DNA of 64,000 bases from Pseudomonas sp. S37 (GTDB lineage Bacteria; Pseudomonadota; Gammaproteobacteria; Pseudomonadales; Pseudomonadaceae). Where the stretch lies: assembly GCF_016658545.1 (NCBI RefSeq), contig NZ_JACVZC010000020.1, positions 1-64,000 of the forward strand. The letters are read 5' to 3'. Under the pieces are notes generated by a model. The model was not told where the DNA came from. It searched no databases and saw only the letters and a list, made by a program, of their open reading frames with translations. Position 1 is the first letter of the stretch. The number at the start of each line of letters is the position of its first letter. The position numbers and the translations under genes were made by a program. This document shows positions 1 through 9,649 of the stretch, one piece after another.

Positions 1-272
1 TCACCTCCCTCCGCATGCCCTTCGCTCGGCCTCCTGAAGTCGCAATCGGCGTTGCCTGGACCATCGCGCGCTTAGAAGCAAAATCAAAAGCTGAAGCAAG
101 GGCAAGGGCAAAAATACCCGGCGCAAGTGTCGCGAAATGCTCTGCAACGAACCACCCGCGCCTGTCGCGGTCTGCATGTGCTAAGCATAGCTTCATACCT
201 TCGCAGGTGGGTTTGCCACCGCGCTTGTGTCATCATGCTCCGACCGCCGGTGAGTCCCCCAATAAGCCTTCT
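1..272. other. Non-coding leader upstream of the TPR lipoprotein gene
   Basis: No convincing coding region is seen on either strand before the ATG at 273. In pseudomonads the glutamyl-tRNA reductase gene hemA usually lies divergently next to this TPR gene, so the stretch probably carries the divergent promoter region; this is inference from known gene order, since hemA itself is outside the window. I could not name a promoter with confidence. Confidence 0.4.
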
Positions 273-1994
273 ATGAACAAACCATACGCATTGCTGCTTG
301 CCTTCGCCCTGCTCCAGGGCTGCCAGAGCCTGGTCCCGCAAAAGGACGAGCCTCCCGTCGCCGAAGCCGGCAAGGGCGAGGCGGAAAAGCCCGTGGTGTA
401 TGGCTCGTTCAAGCAGGACACGCTCTATAGCCTTTTAGTGGCGGAGCTGGCCGGCCAGCGCAACCGCTTCGACATCGCCCTGGCCAACTACACCGACCAG
501 GCCGCGAAAACCCAGGACCCCGGGGTCTCCGAACGCGCCTACCGCATAGCCGAATACCTCGGCGCCGACGAGCCAGCACTGGATAACGCCTTGGTCTGGG
601 CCCGCAACGACCCACAGAACCTCGACGCCCAGCGCGCCGCTGCCATCCAGCTGGCCCGCGCTGGCCGCTATGACGACTCCATGGCGTACATGGAAAAGGT
701 GCTGCAAGGCCAAGGCGATACCCATTTCGATTTCCTTGCCCTGTCTGCCGCCGAAACCGACCAGAGCACCCGCGACGGCCTGCTGCAAAGCTTCGAGCGC
801 CTGCTGGCGAAGTACCCGGACAACAGCCAGCTGGTGTTCGGCAAGGCCCTGCTGCTGAACCAGGACGGCAAGACCGAAGAAGCCCTGGAGTTGCTGGAGT
901 CACACCCGCCGCAAAACGGTGAAATCGCCCCGGTACTGCTGCGCGCCCGCCTGCTGCAGGCCCTGGACCGTGGCCCGGAGGCCCTGCCGCTGCTGCGCGG
1001 GGCCATTCGTGACAACCCGGACGACAAGCGCCTGCGCCTGACCTACGCCCGCACCCTGGTCGAGCAGGACCGCATCGCCGACGCCAAGGCCGAGTTCTTC
1101 AGCCTGGTCCAGCAATACCCCGATGATGACGAGCTGCGCTACTCGCTGGCCTTGGTGTGCCTGGAAAACAAGGACTGGGACGAAGCCGAAGGTTATCTGC
1201 AGGAACTGGTCGAGCGCGACAGCAACGTCGACGCCGCTCACCTCAACCTGGGCCGCATCCGCGAAGAGCGCCACGACCCAGCGGGCGCCCTGCGTGAATA
1301 CGCCCTGGTCGGCCCCGGCCCTGACTACCTGGCGGCGCAACTGCGCCAGGCCGACATCCTGATCGCCAACGGCCGCAGCAGCGAGGCCTCGCGGCTGCTC
1401 GCCGAAGCCCGCGAAGCACAGCCCGACTACGCCATCCAGCTGTACCTGATCGAATCGGAAAGCTACAGCAACAACAACAAGGACGCCCAGGCCAGCCAGG
1501 TGCTGCAGCAAGCCATCCAGCGCTACCCGGACGACCTCAACCTGCTTTACACCCGCGCCATGCTGGCCGAAAAGCGCGACGACCTGGCGCAGATGGAAAA
1601 AGACCTGCGCGCCATCATCGCCCGCGAGCCGGAAAACGCCATGGCCCTGAACGCCCTGGGCTACACCCTGGCCGACCGCACCACCCGCTATGCAGAAGCC
1701 CAGGCGCTGATCGACAAAGCTCACCAGTTGACCCCGGACGACCCGGCGGTACTCGACAGCCTGGGCTGGGTCAACTATCGCCAGGGCAACCTCGACGCGG
1801 CTGAAACCTACCTGCGCCAGGCCTTTGCCAACTTCCCCGACCACGAAGTGGCTGCCCACCTGGGCGAAGTGCTGTGGGCCAACGGCAAGCGCCGTGAAGC
1901 CCGCCAGGTCTGGGCCAAGGGCTTCGAAGCCCAGCCCGACAGCCCCATCCTGCGCAAGACCATCCTGCGCCTGACCGGATCCGAGACCCTTTAA
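273..1994 (+). CDS. Tetratricopeptide-repeat lipoprotein
   Basis: A 573-residue protein starting [20 protein letters not shown]. The short hydrophobic leader ends in a lipobox (LLQGC), so it should be lipidated on Cys17 or so and sent to the envelope. The rest is a string of degenerate 34-residue TPR units, clearest towards the C-terminus ([40 protein letters not shown] types). The ATG at 273 was chosen over in-frame upstream positions because it places the signal peptide at the N-terminus. It lies 4 bases upstream of lolB and probably shares its operon. It corresponds to PA4667 of P. aeruginosa by context. TPR scaffolds mediate protein-protein contacts; the exact partner is unknown. Confidence 0.85.
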   Translation: MNKPYALLLAFALLQGCQSLVPQKDEPPVAEAGKGEAEKPVVYGSFKQDTLYSLLVAELAGQRNRFDIALANYTDQAAKTQDPGVSERAYRIAEYLGADEPALDNALVWARNDPQNLDAQRAAAIQLARAGRYDDSMAYMEKVLQGQGDTHFDFLALSAAETDQSTRDGLLQSFERLLAKYPDNSQLVFGKALLLNQDGKTEEALELLESHPPQNGEIAPVLLRARLLQALDRGPEALPLLRGAIRDNPDDKRLRLTYARTLVEQDRIADAKAEFFSLVQQYPDDDELRYSLALVCLENKDWDEAEGYLQELVERDSNVDAAHLNLGRIREERHDPAGALREYALVGPGPDYLAAQLRQADILIANGRSSEASRLLAEAREAQPDYAIQLYLIESESYSNNNKDAQASQVLQQAIQRYPDDLNLLYTRAMLAEKRDDLAQMEKDLRAIIAREPENAMALNALGYTLADRTTRYAEAQALIDKAHQLTPDDPAVLDSLGWVNYRQGNLDAAETYLRQAFANFPDHEVAAHLGEVLWANGKRREARQVWAKGFEAQPDSPILRKTILRLTGSETL

Positions 1995-1998
1995 CGCC

Positions 1999-2616
1999 AT
2001 GTTCCTGCGCCATTGCATCACCTTCACCCTGATCGCCCTGCTGGCCGGTTGTGCCGGCTTCGGTAGCCGTGAGGCCCTGCAGGGCCACGGCGACCCGCAG
2101 CAGTGGCGCGCCCATAAAGAGCAGTTGAGCAGCCTCGACGGCTGGCAGATCAACGGCAAGGTCGGCATCCGCGCCCCGCGCGACTCCGGCAGCGGCACGC
2201 TGTTCTGGCTGCAACGCCAGGACTACTACGACATTCGCCTGGCCGGCCCGCTGGGCCGTGGCGCCGCACGCCTGACCGGCCGCCCCGGCGGCGTGGTGCT
2301 GGAAGTGGCCAACCAGGGCCGCTACGAAGCCACCAGCCCCGAAGCCCTGCTGGAGGAACAACTAGGCTGGAAACTGCCGGTTTCGCACCTGGTCTGGTGG
2401 GTGCGCGGCCTGCCCGCCCCTGACAGCAAGAGCAAGCTGACCCTGGACGGCGACAGCCGCCTGGCCAGCCTTGACCAGGATGGCTGGCAGGTGCAGTACC
2501 TGAGTTACACCGAGCAGAACGGCTACTGGCTGCCCGAGCGCCTGAAGCTGCACGGCAAGGACCTGGACGTGACCCTGGTGGTCAAGGACTGGCAACCGCG
2601 CCAGCTGGGGCACTGA
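1999..2616 (+). CDS. lolB: Outer-membrane lipoprotein receptor LolB
   Basis: 205 residues starting [18 protein letters not shown], a lipoprotein signal with lipobox LLAGC. The body has the LolB fold features I recognise: [16 protein letters not shown] followed by [24 protein letters not shown] near residues 45-90. LolB receives lipoproteins from periplasmic LolA and inserts them into the outer membrane. The gene sits between the TPR lipoprotein gene and ispE, the standard gammaproteobacterial arrangement, with only 4 bases on both sides, so co-transcription is likely. Confidence 0.95.
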   Translation: MFLRHCITFTLIALLAGCAGFGSREALQGHGDPQQWRAHKEQLSSLDGWQINGKVGIRAPRDSGSGTLFWLQRQDYYDIRLAGPLGRGAARLTGRPGGVVLEVANQGRYEATSPEALLEEQLGWKLPVSHLVWWVRGLPAPDSKSKLTLDGDSRLASLDQDGWQVQYLSYTEQNGYWLPERLKLHGKDLDVTLVVKDWQPRQLGH

Positions 2617-2620
2617 TCCC

Positions 2621-3481
2621 ATGCAAAAGCTCACCCTGCCGGCCCCGGCCAAGCTCAACCTGTGGCTGCACATCATCGGTCGCCGCGCCGACGGCTACCA
2701 CGAGCTGGAAACCGTGTTCCAGTTTCTCGACCACGCTGACGAGCTGACTTTCGCCCTGCGTGACGATGGCGTGATCCGCCTGCACACCGAGATCGAGGCC
2801 GTACCGCACGACAACAACCTGATCGTGCGGGCCGCGCGCAAGCTGCAGGCGCAATCCGGTACTACGCTTGGCGTCGACATCTGGCTGACCAAGGTGCTGC
2901 CCATGGGTGGCGGCATCGGTGGCGGCAGCTCGGATGCCGCCACTACCCTGCTGGCCCTCGCCCACCTGTGGCAGCTGGGCTGGGACGAAGACCGCCTGGC
3001 CGCACTGGGCCTGAGCCTGGGCGCCGACGTGCCGGTATTCGTGCGCGGCCATGCAGCGTTCGCCCAGGGCGTGGGCGAGCAACTGACCCCGGTCGACCCG
3101 ATCGAGCCCTGGTATGTCGTGCTGGTGCCGCAAGTGTCTGTCAGCACAGTAGAAATTTTTTCACATCCACAGTTGACACGTGATTCACTCCCCCTTAAGA
3201 TGCGCCCCGTTCCCAAGGGAAACAGTCGAAATGACTGCCAACCGGTGGTAGAGCAGAATTACCCAGAAGTTCGCAATGCGTTGAATTCACTGGGAAAATT
3301 CACTGAGGCTCGACTAACCGGCACTGGAAGTTGTGTGTTTGGGGCCTTCCCAAGCAAAGCCGAAGCTGATAAAGTTCTGGCCCTTCTTTCAGCGACCCAA
3401 ACAGGGTTTGTGGCGAAAGGAAGCAATATTTCGATGTTGCATCGCAAGCTGCAAAGTCTGGTCAAGAAGTCGAGCACATAA
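2621..3481 (+). CDS. ispE: 4-diphosphocytidyl-2-C-methyl-D-erythritol kinase IspE
   Basis: 286 residues, a GHMP-family kinase of the MEP isoprenoid pathway that phosphorylates CDP-ME. The conserved N-terminal [10 protein letters not shown] with the catalytic Lys11 is visible, as is the glycine-rich ATP loop around residues 94-106 ([14 protein letters not shown]) and the third motif near residue 240 ([10 protein letters not shown]). Codon use changes sharply from about 3130 to the end: the first two thirds are strongly GC3-biased, the last third is not. That part also carries a good sigma-70 promoter (3173-3201). The downstream neighbour is tRNA-Gln. Confidence 0.95.
   Translation: MQKLTLPAPAKLNLWLHIIGRRADGYHELETVFQFLDHADELTFALRDDGVIRLHTEIEAVPHDNNLIVRAARKLQAQSGTTLGVDIWLTKVLPMGGGIGGGSSDAATTLLALAHLWQLGWDEDRLAALGLSLGADVPVFVRGHAAFAQGVGEQLTPVDPIEPWYVVLVPQVSVSTVEIFSHPQLTRDSLPLKMRPVPKGNSRNDCQPVVEQNYPEVRNALNSLGKFTEARLTGTGSCVFGAFPSKAEADKVLALLSATQTGFVAKGSNISMLHRKLQSLVKKSST
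3173..3201 (+). promoter_or_regulatory. Sigma-70 promoter inside ispE, for tRNA-Gln and prs
   Basis: A perfect -35 box TTGACA at 3173-3178 and TAAGAT at 3196-3201 are separated by 17 bases, followed by a GC-rich GCGCC discriminator typical of stable-RNA promoters. It lies about 300 bases upstream of tRNA-Gln, within the ispE coding sequence, in the stretch where codon bias relaxes. Seen in sequence; activity is inferred. Confidence 0.7.
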
Positions 3482-3502
3482 GTGTTCGCAAGCAACAGAT
3501 AC

Positions 3503-3577
3503 AGGGGCGTCGCCAAGCGGTAAGGCAGCAGGTTTTGATCCTGCCATGCGTTGGTTCGAATCCAGCCGCCCCTGCCA
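3503..3577 (+). tRNA. tRNA-Gln (anticodon TTG)
   Basis: A complete 75-base cloverleaf: acceptor arms AGGGGCG (3503-3509) and CGCCCCT (3567-3573), discriminator G, encoded CCA at 3575-3577. The anticodon stem GCAGG/CCTGC encloses loop TTTTGAT with anticodon TTG at 3535-3537, and the T-loop TTCGAAT is standard. It sits between ispE and prs, as in other pseudomonads. Confidence 0.97.
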
Positions 3578-3625
3578 TTTTCCTTATACTCATCCAGGTA
3601 TACCCTCAGCCTTCAGGTACTGCGC

Positions 3626-4567
3626 GTGTCCAAGATGATGGTCTTTACGGGGAACGCTAACCCCGATCTGGCTCGGCGTGTCGTACGTCAGCTGCATATC
3701 CCTCTCGGTGACGTCTCTGTCGGTAAGTTCTCCGACGGCGAGATCAGTACTGAGATCAATGAAAATGTTCGTGGTAAAGACGTTTTCATTATTCAGCCGA
3801 CTTGTGCCCCGACCAACGATAACCTGATGGAACTGGTAGTGATGGCCGACGCCTTCCGCCGCTCCTCAGCCTCCCGAATCACCGCCGTGATTCCTTACTT
3901 CGGATATGCCCGCCAGGACCGCCGTCCGCGTTCGGCACGTGTAGCCATCAGCGCCAAAGTCGTTGCTGACATGCTCACTGTCGTAGGTATCGACCGTGTA
4001 CTCACCGTCGACCTGCACGCTGACCAGATCCAAGGCTTCTTCGATATTCCCGTCGACAACATCTACGGCTCGCCCGTACTGGTCGACGACATCGAAGACC
4101 AGCGTTTCGAGAACCTGATGATTGTCTCCCCGGACATCGGTGGTGTTGTGCGTGCACGCGCCGTCGCCAAGTCCCTGGGCGTCGACCTGGGTATCATCGA
4201 CAAACGCCGCGAAAAGGCTAACCACTCCGAGGTTATGCACATCATCGGCGACGTCGAAGGGCGCACCTGCATCCTGGTAGACGACATGGTCGACACCGCC
4301 GGCACCCTGTGCCACGCGGCCAAAGCCCTGAAAGAACACGGCGCTGCCAAGGTTTATGCCTACTGCACGCACCCTGTCCTATCGGGCCGCGCGATCGAGA
4401 ACATCGAGAAGTCGGTACTGGACGAGCTGGTGGTGACCAACACCGTTCCGCTGTCCGCCGCTGCTCAAGCCTGTGACCGTATCCGCCAGCTGGATATCGC
4501 ACCGGTTGTCGCTGAAGCGGTCCGCCGCATCAGCAACGAAGAATCGATCAGCGCGATGTTCCGCTAA
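3626..4567 (+). CDS. prs: Ribose-phosphate pyrophosphokinase
   Basis: 313 residues from the GTG at 3626 ([16 protein letters not shown]...); an ATG at 3635 is an alternative. PRPP synthetase makes phosphoribosyl pyrophosphate from ribose 5-phosphate and ATP for nucleotide, His and Trp synthesis. Motifs: catalytic flexible-loop [19 protein letters not shown] near residue 100, [11 protein letters not shown] near 130 and the PRPP-binding loop [10 protein letters not shown] near 220. The start follows tRNA-Gln by about 50 bases and the gene ends before a strong terminator, so tRNA-Gln and prs probably form one transcription unit. Confidence 0.97.
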   Translation: MSKMMVFTGNANPDLARRVVRQLHIPLGDVSVGKFSDGEISTEINENVRGKDVFIIQPTCAPTNDNLMELVVMADAFRRSSASRITAVIPYFGYARQDRRPRSARVAISAKVVADMLTVVGIDRVLTVDLHADQIQGFFDIPVDNIYGSPVLVDDIEDQRFENLMIVSPDIGGVVRARAVAKSLGVDLGIIDKRREKANHSEVMHIIGDVEGRTCILVDDMVDTAGTLCHAAKALKEHGAAKVYAYCTHPVLSGRAIENIEKSVLDELVVTNTVPLSAAAQACDRIRQLDIAPVVAEAVRRISNEESISAMFR

Positions 4568-4592
4568 GCGGAACTCGTGTTGATGTGAAGCG

Positions 4593-4627
4593 CCCCGCCC
4601 CAACCTGTGTTGGGGCGGGGCTTTTTT
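4593..4627 (+). terminator. Rho-independent terminator after prs
   Basis: A perfect 12-bp stem CCCCGCCCCAAC (4593-4604) / GTTGGGGCGGGG (4609-4620) with tetraloop CTGT is followed by CTTTTTT. Confidence 0.95.
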
Positions 4628-4687
4628 GCCATCCCCGTCTGGCGCTGGTCGCAAACGCCATTCGGGAGGCTATTTTGGAGAAGTAAA

Positions 4688-5281
4688 ATGACTGATTTCA
4701 TCCTGAACGCCCAAGCGCGTACTGACCTGGGGAAAGGTGCGAGCCGCCGCCTGCGTCACGCCGCCAGCATCCCTGCCGTAGTTTACGGTGGCGATAAAGA
4801 AGCCCAATCCCTGACCATCGTGGCCAAGGAAATCGCCAAACTGTTCGAAAACGAAGCTGCCTTCAGCCACGTTATCGAACTGAACGTCGACGGCGCCAAG
4901 CAGAACGTCATCGTCAAGGCCATGCAGCGCCACCCAGCCAAAGGCTTCATCATGCACGCCGACTTCGTTCGCGTCGTTGCTGGCCAGAAGCTGACCGCTG
5001 TTGTTCCAGTGCACTTCATCAACGAAGAAGCACCGGTCAAGAAAGGCGGCGAGATCTCGCACGTTGAATCGCAGATCGAAGTTTCCTGCGAAGCCAAAGA
5101 CCTGCCTGAGTTCATCGAAGTCGACCTGGCCAACGCTGAAATCGGCACCATCATCCACCTGTCGGACCTGAAAGCTCCGAAAGGGGTAGAGTTCGTAGCT
5201 CTGGCCCACGGTGATGACAAAGCTGTTGCCAACGTTCACGCTCCACGCGTTGCTCCAGAAGCAGAAGGCGCTGCCGAGTAA
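4688..5281 (+). CDS. rplY: 50S ribosomal protein L25 (general stress protein Ctc type)
   Basis: 197 residues, [23 protein letters not shown]..., the long L25/CTC form with an N-terminal 5S rRNA-binding domain and a C-terminal TL5-like beta domain (about residues 95-185) and an acidic, Ala-rich tail. It binds 5S rRNA in the large subunit. The ATG at 4688 has a GGAGAAG ribosome-binding site 5 bases upstream. Next downstream is pth, the usual neighbour. Confidence 0.97.
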   Translation: MTDFILNAQARTDLGKGASRRLRHAASIPAVVYGGDKEAQSLTIVAKEIAKLFENEAAFSHVIELNVDGAKQNVIVKAMQRHPAKGFIMHADFVRVVAGQKLTAVVPVHFINEEAPVKKGGEISHVESQIEVSCEAKDLPEFIEVDLANAEIGTIIHLSDLKAPKGVEFVALAHGDDKAVANVHAPRVAPEAEGAAE

Positions 5282-5360
5282 TCCACTCGCACGCCGGCGT
5301 TGATCGGGTTACAGTGCCGCGCGCACCGTAACCCACCAACTCCAAGGAAGAGCCCCTGAC

Positions 5361-5945
5361 GTGACCGCCATCCAGTTGATCGTTGGCCTGGGTAACCCCG
5401 GCCCCGAATACGAACAGACCCGGCATAACGCAGGGGCTCTTTTCGTTGAACGCATTGCCAGCGCCCAGCGTGTTTCGCTGACCGCTGACAAAAAATATTT
5501 CGGCCTGACGGCTAAGTTCAGCCATCAGGGCAACGACGTTCGTTTGTTGATCCCCACCACCTACATGAACCGTAGCGGCCAGGCCGTGGCGGCCTTGGCC
5601 AATTTCTTCCGCATCAAGCCGGAAGCAATTCTGGTGGCGCACGACGAACTCGACCTGCCTCCGGGCGTTGCCAAGCTCAAGCGCGGCGGCGGCCATGGGG
5701 GGCACAACGGCCTGCGCGACATCATTGCGCAGCTCGGCAACCAGAACGACTTCCACCGCCTGCGGCTTGGCATCGGCCACCCGGGTGACGCCAAACTGGT
5801 CTCCAACTTCGTCCTGGGTCGCGCACCGCGCGCCGAGCAGGAGAAGCTCGACGCCAGCATCGATTTTGCCCTCGGCGTGCTGCCGGACGTGCTTGCCGGC
5901 GACTTCGCCAAGGCAATGCGCGAGCTGCACAGCCAGAAGGCCTGA
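5361..5945 (+). CDS. pth: Peptidyl-tRNA hydrolase
   Basis: 194 residues from a GTG start with AAGGAAGAG upstream. Pth cleaves peptidyl-tRNA released from stalled ribosomes. Family motifs are intact: [18 protein letters not shown] with the catalytic His at about residue 24, [10 protein letters not shown] near 70, the catalytic Asp in HDELDLPPG near 96, and [13 protein letters not shown] near 112. It is 79 bases after rplY and 24 bases before ychF, consistent with an rplY-pth-ychF operon. Confidence 0.97.
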   Translation: MTAIQLIVGLGNPGPEYEQTRHNAGALFVERIASAQRVSLTADKKYFGLTAKFSHQGNDVRLLIPTTYMNRSGQAVAALANFFRIKPEAILVAHDELDLPPGVAKLKRGGGHGGHNGLRDIIAQLGNQNDFHRLRLGIGHPGDAKLVSNFVLGRAPRAEQEKLDASIDFALGVLPDVLAGDFAKAMRELHSQKA

Positions 5946-5969
5946 TTTCCTTTAGAGAGGGGAATACCC

Positions 5970-7070
5970 ATGGGTTTCAATTGCGGCATCGTCGGCCTGC
6001 CCAACGTCGGCAAGTCCACCCTGTTCAACGCCCTGACCAAGTCTGGCATCGCGGCGGAGAACTTCCCTTTCTGCACCATCGAGCCGAACAGCGGCATCGT
6101 GCCGATGCCCGATGCGCGCCTGGCTGCGCTGGCTGAGATCGTCAAGCCTAACCGCATCCTGCCAACCACCATGGAATTCGTCGACATCGCCGGACTGGTG
6201 GCTGGTGCCTCGAAAGGCGAAGGCCTGGGCAACAAGTTCCTCGCCAACATCCGCGAGACCGACGCCATTGCCCACGTTGTGCGCTGCTTCGAAGACGAGA
6301 ACGTGATCCACGTCTCCAACAGCGTCGACCCCAAGCGTGACATCGAGATCATCGACCTCGAGCTGATCTTCGCCGACCTCGACAGCTGCGAGAAGCAGCT
6401 GCAGAAGGTTGCCCGCAACGCCAAGGGCGGCGACAAGGAAGCCCTGGCGCAGAAGGCCATCCTGGAAAAGCTGATTCCGCACTTCACCGAAGGCAAGCCT
6501 GCACGCAGCCTGATGAAGCACATGGCTGACGACGAAAAAGCCGTTATCCGTGGCTTCCACCTGCTGACCAGCAAGCCAGTGATGTACATCGCCAACGTCG
6601 CCGAAGACGGCTTCGACAATAACCCGCACCTGGACGTGGTCAAGGCCATCGCCGAGGAAGAAGGCGCGGTGGTGGTGCCGGTGTGCAACAAGATCGAAGC
6701 GGAAATCGCCGAGCTGGATGATGGCGAAGAGAAAGACATGTTCCTCGAGGCCCTGGGCCTGGAAGAGCCTGGCCTGAACCGCGTGATCCGCGCCGGTTAC
6801 GAGCTGCTGAACCTGCAGACCTACTTCACTGCCGGCGTGCAGGAAGTACGCGCCTGGACCGTCCGCGTCGGTGCCACCGCACCGCAAGCGGCCGGGGTTA
6901 TCCACACCGACTTCGAAAAAGGCTTCATCCGCGCTGAAGTGGTGGCCTATGACGACTTCATCCAGTTCAAGGGTGAGAGCGGTGCCAAGGAAGCCGGTAA
7001 ATGGCGTTTGGAAGGCAAGGACTACATCGTCAAGGACGGTGACGTGATGCACTTCCGCTTCAACGTCTGA
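5970..7070 (+). CDS. ychF: Redox-regulated ribosome-binding ATPase YchF (EngD/OLA1 family)
   Basis: 366 residues. G1 motif GLPNVGKST (residues 8-16), G3 region [20 protein letters not shown], and a non-canonical G4 NKIEAE, which in this family favours ATP over GTP. The C-terminal TGS domain (about 280-366) ends [10 protein letters not shown] Shine-Dalgarno GAGAGGGG lies before the ATG. It is the last gene of the conserved block; a terminator follows at 7108. Confidence 0.97.
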   Translation: MGFNCGIVGLPNVGKSTLFNALTKSGIAAENFPFCTIEPNSGIVPMPDARLAALAEIVKPNRILPTTMEFVDIAGLVAGASKGEGLGNKFLANIRETDAIAHVVRCFEDENVIHVSNSVDPKRDIEIIDLELIFADLDSCEKQLQKVARNAKGGDKEALAQKAILEKLIPHFTEGKPARSLMKHMADDEKAVIRGFHLLTSKPVMYIANVAEDGFDNNPHLDVVKAIAEEEGAVVVPVCNKIEAEIAELDDGEEKDMFLEALGLEEPGLNRVIRAGYELLNLQTYFTAGVQEVRAWTVRVGATAPQAAGVIHTDFEKGFIRAEVVAYDDFIQFKGESGAKEAGKWRLEGKDYIVKDGDVMHFRFNV

Positions 7071-7076
7071 TGGATG

Positions 7077-7092
7077 CCGTGGAATTCCACGG
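7077..7092. repeat. 16-bp perfect palindrome after ychF
   Basis: CCGTGGAATTCCACGG is fully self-complementary and starts 7 bases after the ychF stop codon, 15 bases before the terminator stem. It could be a protein-binding site or chance; no second copy was seen in the window. Confidence 0.5.
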
Positions 7093-7107
7093 TACTTGAA
7101 AGACTTC

Positions 7108-7149
7108 AAAACCCCCGTGATCGTCAGGCGATACGGGGGTTTTGTGTTT
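7108..7149 (+). terminator. Rho-independent terminator after ychF
   Basis: Stem AAAACCCCCGT (7108-7118) pairs with ACGGGGGTTTT (7133-7143); an inner ATCG/CGAT pair extends it past a single bulged G, with loop TCAGG. A T-rich run follows. It marks the end of the conserved core block and the left edge of the integrase-bearing segment. Confidence 0.9.
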
Positions 7150-7199
7150 TTGGGCCACCATTTTCATCCATTGAGATCCGAGCGTTCGTTGACTACTCT

Positions 7200-7240
7200 T
7201 CCGGGTACGACGCCCATAACCCGATTTCAAAAACCGGGTA
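7200..7240. repeat. Candidate integrase arm-type sites (CCGGGTA repeats)
   Basis: CCGGGTA occurs at 7201-7207 and 7234-7240, with the inverted form TAACCCG between them. The second lies within TTTCAAAAACCGGGTA (7225-7240). A similar TTTCAAAGCGGGTA occurs at 12168-12181, beyond the primase-helicase gene. Short repeats flanking both ends of an integrase element are typical of arm binding sites; no core att duplication could be proved. Confidence 0.35.
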
Positions 7241-7263
7241 TGGCGAAAACCGGAGATCAGACG

Positions 7264-8538
7264 ATGCTTACTGATACCCAATGCCGCACCGCGAAGCCCA
7301 AGGACAAACCTTACAAACTCACGGATGGAAAAGGCCTGTATCTCGAGGTCAAACCCAACGGCACCAAAGCGTGGCGCTACCGATTCAGTATCCGTATCAC
7401 AGACACCACCAAGGAAAGCACCTTCGCGGTGGGTGACTATGCCATTGCGCCCCGTGGCGAGAGTGATGAAGACGCCCTGGCACGTCGTAAAGGTCGACGC
7501 TTTACCCTGGCAGAAGCACGCGAAGAACGTCTCAAGGCCCGAGACCTGGTGAAACAAGGCATCAATCCCGCCAGACATCGACAACTGCTACGCATCAAGC
7601 AGCAGCAAGACAACGCCACTACATTCGAGGCGGTCGCGCGGGAGTGGCTGGCACTCAAAGACTGGGAAGACATCACCAAGGTCAAGCGTCTGGAAATGCT
7701 CGAACGCGTAGTGTTCCCGAAGATTGCTCCGTGGCCGATCAAGAGCATTACCCCCGCCCACATCCTTGATGTGCTCACTACTTCCGCCAAGAAAAACGGC
7801 CTGACGGTCGCTGCGGCGGCTAAACGGAGCATGTCCGGTATTTTCGAACTCGCCGTCTCGACGCTGCGAGCAGATACAGACCCGGTCTATCCAGTCCGCC
7901 GCGCCCTGCCCGCTAACAAAACTCAGCACAAACGTCCGCTAACAACCGATGAAATTGGCCAGCTTTTACGCGACGTGGAAGGCCACTGCGGGCGTCATGA
8001 AACAGAAATCGCCTTTCGCCTGATGTGGCTGACGCTATGCAGACCCAATGAAGCAGTCGAAGCCCGCTGGGCAGAGTTCGACCTGGATGCAGCTCGCTGG
8101 CGTATCCCGGCCGAGCGAATGAAGAAGCGTAAAGAACACAACGTGCCCCTGCCAACTCAGGCTGTCGCAATGTTACGAGGCTTGCAAACCGTCACTGGCA
8201 AATACGAGCACCTCTTCCCCCATCGAGATGAACGCTCGAAACCCATGGTCGCGGCGTCGTTTCGCCAGATGCTGAAATCCCTGGGCTGGAGTGGGAAGTA
8301 CAGCCCTCATGCCACCAGGACCACGGGGAGCACCCGCCTCAATGAATTGGGCTATCCGGGAGACTGGATTGAGCGTCAACTTGCCCATGCTGAACCGAAC
8401 GCGGTGCGACGCACCTACAATCAGGCGGAATACTTGGCAGATCGCACAGTCATGATGCAGCAGTGGGCAGATATGCTCGACGCATGGATGCGCGGGGAAA
8501 CGAATATTACGCCGATCACCAAGAGCATGGCCCGATAA
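7264..8538 (+). CDS. Tyrosine site-specific integrase (P4-type)
   Basis: 424 residues from the ATG at 7264, which has GGAG 8 bases upstream; an in-frame ATG at 7240 would add 8 residues. The N-terminal arm-binding domain of DUF4102 type is evident (LTDTQCRTAKP, KLTDGKGLYLEVKPNGTKAW). A SAM-like core-binding domain follows (about residues 120-215). The catalytic domain shows the first Arg in LTLCRPNEAVEARW, the H-x-x-R pair in PHATRTTG, the next His in QLAHAEPNAVRRTY and the nucleophilic Tyr of RRTYNQAEYL. It catalyses integration and excision of the element it starts. It lies directly after the ychF terminator with no tRNA gene at the junction. Confidence 0.92.
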   Translation: MLTDTQCRTAKPKDKPYKLTDGKGLYLEVKPNGTKAWRYRFSIRITDTTKESTFAVGDYAIAPRGESDEDALARRKGRRFTLAEAREERLKARDLVKQGINPARHRQLLRIKQQQDNATTFEAVAREWLALKDWEDITKVKRLEMLERVVFPKIAPWPIKSITPAHILDVLTTSAKKNGLTVAAAAKRSMSGIFELAVSTLRADTDPVYPVRRALPANKTQHKRPLTTDEIGQLLRDVEGHCGRHETEIAFRLMWLTLCRPNEAVEARWAEFDLDAARWRIPAERMKKRKEHNVPLPTQAVAMLRGLQTVTGKYEHLFPHRDERSKPMVAASFRQMLKSLGWSGKYSPHATRTTGSTRLNELGYPGDWIERQLAHAEPNAVRRTYNQAEYLADRTVMMQQWADMLDAWMRGETNITPITKSMAR

Positions 8539-8555
8539 TGACGCGTCCACGGTGT

Positions 8556-8631
8556 GGCGACAGCGGCGACACTGGCGACATCCCACGTGCGACTTGGCCG
8601 GCAGCAGGCGACATCGGTGGCGACTGTCGCC
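8556..8631. repeat. Iteron-like GGCGACA repeats with terminal inverted repeat
   Basis: GGCGACA starts at 8556, 8565 and 8574, an exact 9-base spacing, then again at 8607, and GGCGACT at 8619. The last copy is part of a perfect 6-1-6 inverted repeat GGCGACTGTCGCC (8619-8631). It starts 17 bases after the integrase stop codon. Confidence 0.6.
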
Positions 8632-9065
8632 GTGGTACGACGTGAACGACGGCTTTTCAGTCAAAGTCCCTGCGCATAGGAAGGCTCCGCATTCCCATGC
8701 ACAGGGGCTCGCATCAAGAAGGCGACAAACGGCCCATCGTCCACTCACCACCACTCACGGCTACCTCTTTCCGCTATCGAATTTTGGCGCAATGAGCAGT
8801 GCCTAACTTGATTGACCCAGCCATCCCACCGGCGCTAGAAAGAAGCCTCGAAGCGCTGCCGCTGGCAGCACCCAGGTGACCCGAACCTTCAACGTCACGC
8901 CGCTTTATGCGGTGGTTCTCCCAAGGGCGATTAGCATCCGGCAGCTCGCCCGGTCACCTTCCCGGTGATGGGTGCTCTTTAACCTCATGGCCCTCGTGCG
9001 CCAGCTACACCGTACTGCGCTGTCCTGCAGCAACCTAATCGCTTGGCCGATTCTTGCGCCAACTT

Positions 9066-9100
9066 GCGCCCGTCTCTTTTTCCAGAAAAGAGACGGGCGC
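9066..9100. repeat. 15-bp perfect inverted repeat (hairpin)
   Basis: GCGCCCGTCTCTTTT (9066-9080), loop TCCAG, then its exact complement AAAAGAGACGGGCGC (9086-9100). There is no T-run after either arm, so a normal intrinsic terminator is not obvious. Its perfection in an otherwise gene-free stretch suggests selection or recent origin. Confidence 0.8.
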
Positions 9101-9523
9101 TCCTGACACTGCTGCAGCCCTGATCGCACATGGCTTTGCGGCAATCCCCCTCGTGACAATCGGCGTGACAAACGCCGATGTCACCAGCAACAGCGCTGTA
9201 GATGATGGTGCCGCAGCCCAGGGAATGGACTGCACCTGACTGACAGTCAGGCATGCCCCGGTCATCGCTGTGCTGCTTGCACCTGGCTCAGGATCTCGCG
9301 GCACTGGTCTCGTCAGCCAATGCAGCCTCCACCCGCCCACCGGTAACGGTGCTCAGGAGGCCAGATCATGAGATGCCCTTGCTCCTGGTCGTAAGGAGCC
9401 GCCAGTCCCGCGTCAGTGGACACCCTCACAGGTCGCAGGGGCCTTGATCCCTGATAACACTCAGCATTCTTGGCGAGATGACGTGAGGATGGACTTAAGG
9501 CTAGCTAAGAGAGGACACAGATC

Positions 9524-9649
9524 ATGGCTGTAGTTGAAACGCGAGGTGGATGGAGGGTCAGTCCCAAGACTAGCGAAGCCGGCCCCTTTCAAGCTTCACG
9601 AAAACCTGAGGTTGGACACCTCGTCATCACAAGGGCTATTGTTTGGTAA
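9524..9649 (+). CDS. Possible 41-residue leader peptide
   Basis: ATG at 9524 with GAGAGGA about 8 bases upstream opens a 41-codon frame (MAVVETRGGWRVSPKT... ending IVW) that stops at 9647-9649, immediately before the paired element at 9650-9716 and 76 bases before the primase-helicase start. No homologue is recognised. It overlaps the hairpin at 9608-9622, so the stretch could equally be structured RNA read by chance as an ORF. Confidence 0.3.
   Translation: MAVVETRGGWRVSPKTSEAGPFQASRKPEVGHLVITRAIVW

Larger units (their letters stand above)
8539..9523. other. Hairpin-rich non-coding stretch between integrase and primase-helicase
   Basis: About 1 kb without a convincing gene. It holds tandem GGCGACA repeats just after the integrase (8556-8631) and a long perfect hairpin (9066-9100). 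Short ORFs in several frames have no recognisable product and no consistent codon bias. It may be the regulatory or recombination region of the element, or decayed DNA. Confidence 0.5.

Noticed and set aside
3333..3638. ORF overlapping the end of ispE and tRNA-Gln
   Set aside because: It crosses the tRNA gene and has no coding signature.
9253..9447. Short ORFs in the gap between integrase and primase-helicase
   Set aside because: No recognisable domain, no ribosome-binding site of note and no codon bias; several overlapping frames are equally open.
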